This document shows positions 62,932-64,000 of a stretch of 64,000 nt of DNA, in pieces. Source of the DNA: Karalla daura (taxonomy: Eukaryota; Chordata; Actinopteri; Chaetodontiformes; Leiognathidae); assembly GCA_029224185.1 (NCBI GenBank), contig JANZKI010000034.1:62001-126000 (forward strand), in the 5' to 3' direction. Position numbers and translations under genes: made by a program. Position 1 is the stretch's first letter. Each line of letters begins with the position of its first letter. The notes beneath the pieces are model-generated. The model was not told the DNA's origin. It saw only the letters and a list, made by a program, of their open reading frames with translations, and ran no database searches.

Positions 62932-64000
62932 CAAGCCAAATTGGCCAAGTGATAAACATTTGGCTCTATGGAGACAACGCTTTCACCAATCTGGAGCATG
63001 AGCTAACTGTCAAGCCGTAGGGGACAGTCTCCAGAATGCCCTGACACGATTTGGTGTGTGTAGTATGAGAACTGTGGCCACAGTCGCGAGGAGTAGTGTA
63101 ACGTTTAACATTAATGGCAGTGGTGGGACAATGAATGGGGGCTTATGGAGATAAAAGGCTGCACTGGGCCAACGATGAGGCTCGTCGTTTAAATTTCACA
63201 AGGTGCACGGGTTTATGGCCTGCCCCGCATGAGAGAGCAAAAATGTTCCTACAAAACTGGAAAAAATAATTTGTGTACTGCTTAGGGTGTGGCTGGGAGC
63301 AGCGTGAAAAGAGCGAAACGAGAGCTGATTTTTAAGCGATCCCGCATGTCGGCCCTGTGCTAAGAAGAGATTGGACATGCCCAATGCTGAGGGGGCCCTT
63401 TCAAACTCTGGGAGTCTCCCAGGGCCTGTGCCATCTGCTGGGGTGCATTGAAGCTGGACGCCTCATCACTTTGTATTACCATGTCAGCAGAGGAGACAAT
63501 GGAGCAGGCACCTGAGCACATGGTCGTCGAGAAGAGGTTCTGCTGAAAAACCATACAATCTATCAGCGTGCAACTCGCTACACAAACACACCACAAGATT
63601 CTTCAATTTTTGAAATGAAAATGAAGTTTCAAAGCCAAAGTATGGCAACGTTACGAATGTTTGTTTGTGGAGTTCTGTTTTTCCCATTCATTCTTATGGG
63701 AAAGAGCCTAATTGGCCAAGTGATAAACATTTGGCTCTATGGAGACTGCGCTTTCACCTATCTGGAATATGAGCTCACTGTCACGCCGTAGGGGACAGTC
63801 TCCAGAACGCCCTGACACGACTTGATGTGTGTAGTATGAGAACTGTGGCCACAGTCGCGAGGAGCAGTGTAATGTTTAACATTGATGGCAGTGGTGGGAC
63901 AATGAATGGGGGCTTATGGAAAGAAAAGGCTGCACTGGGCCTACGATGAGGCTCGTCGTTTAAATTTCACAAGGCGCACGGGTTTATGGCCTGCCCCGCA
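58003..64000 (+). repeat. X-led cassette, copy 4 (X R D K R E D K, cut by window end)
   Basis: This matches 9442-15439 at offset 48561 (63 units). It includes the rare changes GGGAACAAGCC (62931; 14370), GGGCCAACGATG (about 63171; 14610), GTGTACTGC (63274; 14713) and GCAGGCACCTG (63505; 14944). One difference noticed is CATTAATGGC near 63113 versus CATTGATGGC in copy 1. The shared rare changes show descent from one long cassette rather than independent assembly. Confidence 0.88.
62932..64000 (+). repeat. Array tail following the 14.4-15.4 kb version (u82 and partial u83)
   Basis: This stretch matches 14371-15439 and not the preceding 9-unit copy. It has GGGCCAACGATG, GGTGCACGG, AAATAATTTGTGTACTGC and GCAGGCACCTG. 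The window ends 95 bp into u83 (63906-64000), a K unit. It shows that the full X R D K R E D K order continues to the right as it does after 9.4 kb. Confidence 0.88.

Larger units (their letters stand above)
1..64000 (+). repeat. Satellite array, about 771-bp monomer, 82 complete units and 2 partial
   Basis: The same ~771-bp sequence recurs head to tail, always in one orientation, with no interruption. Unit starts (A of ATGGGGGCTT) are u1-u12: 708, 1478, 2247, 3017, 3786, 4556, 5325, 6096, 6867, 7637, 8406, 9176; u13-u28: 9947, 10719, 11490, 12261, 13032, 13803, 14574, 15345, 16114, 16885, 17654, 18426, 19197, 19966, 20737, 21506; u29-u43: 22277, 23048, 23817, 24588, 25359, 26130, 26899, 27671, 28442, 29213, 29984, 30755, 31526, 32297, 33068; u44-u66: 33839, 34611, 35382, 36153, 36922, 37693, 38460, 39231, 40002, 40773, 41544, 42314, 43086, 43857, 44628, 45398, 46169, 46940, 47711, 48482, 49253, 50025, 50796; u67-u83: 51567, 52339, 53110, 53881, 54652, 55423, 56194, 56966, 57737, 58508, 59280, 60051, 60822, 61593, 62364, 63135, 63906. 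No family was recognised. Base composition looks slightly AT-rich. The array runs off both ends, so its true extent is unknown. Confidence 0.98.

Noticed and set aside
1..64000. CRISPR array
   Set aside because: The repeats are about 771 bp and contiguous, with no unique spacers.
1..64000. Tandem gene array (rDNA, histone or snRNA type)
   Set aside because: No unit contains sequence resembling 5S, 18S, 28S, U1, U2 or histone genes.

Overview
This window is one uninterrupted tandem repeat. From base 1 to base 64000 it is a head-to-tail, same-orientation array of a satellite monomer of about 771 bp: 82 complete units plus a partial unit at each end. There is no unique sequence, no recognisable protein-coding gene, no tRNA, rRNA or snRNA gene, no transposon and no CRISPR array. 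Individual unit lengths are 767-772 bp, with a mean of about 770.7 bp from the first complete unit start (708) to the last (63906). The sequence fits a eukaryotic nuclear satellite such as pericentromeric, centromeric or other heterochromatic DNA. Many unit-to-unit differences are CpG transitions, which points to a genome with germline CpG methylation. A vertebrate is my low-confidence guess; nothing identifies the species.

Units are numbered u0-u83 from the recurring start ATGGGGGCTT. They fall into subtypes defined by the bases just after that start: E (gagagaaaa), D (gagataaaa), F (cttttgg), K (gaaagaaaa), R (cttcaggagg) and X (most divergent, gagagaaaagtc). Region 1 (1 to about 9.5 kb) holds E, D and F units, mostly 769-771 bp, arranged as an 8-unit higher-order repeat (6159 bp) that contains a nested two-unit repeat (1539 bp). 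Region 2 (about 9.5-15.4 kb) is a distinctive cassette, X R D K R E D K. Region 3 (about 15.4-23 kb) is rich in 769-bp K units, with divergent units near 17.2-18.4 kb and a 1540-bp tandem duplication at 18.7-21.8 kb. Region 4 (about 23-49 kb) is dominated by D and K units, often alternating, with a second X R D K segment at 33.3-36.3 kb. Region 5 (about 49.0-62.9 kb) is two consecutive copies of a 9-unit, 6941-bp higher-order repeat (D K D X R D K R E). The last 1.07 kb follows the version seen at 14.4-15.4 kb.

The array has evidently grown by repeated unequal exchange and segmental amplification at several scales: one unit, two units, eight or nine units, and blocks of 2.4, 5.1 and 8.5 kb copied at distances of 13.1, 15.4 and 17.7 kb. 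Local sequence mosaics look like short conversion tracts. Sharp subtype junctions, especially at 9442-9578, preserve this history. The two most interesting points are the four copies of the X-led cassette at decreasing spacings (31, 23 and 9 units) and the essentially identical 9-unit pair at the right. Small open frames occur on both strands in nearly every unit, but I treat them as non-coding for the reasons listed under rejected items. All comparisons were made by eye without alignment software, so difference counts are minimums.
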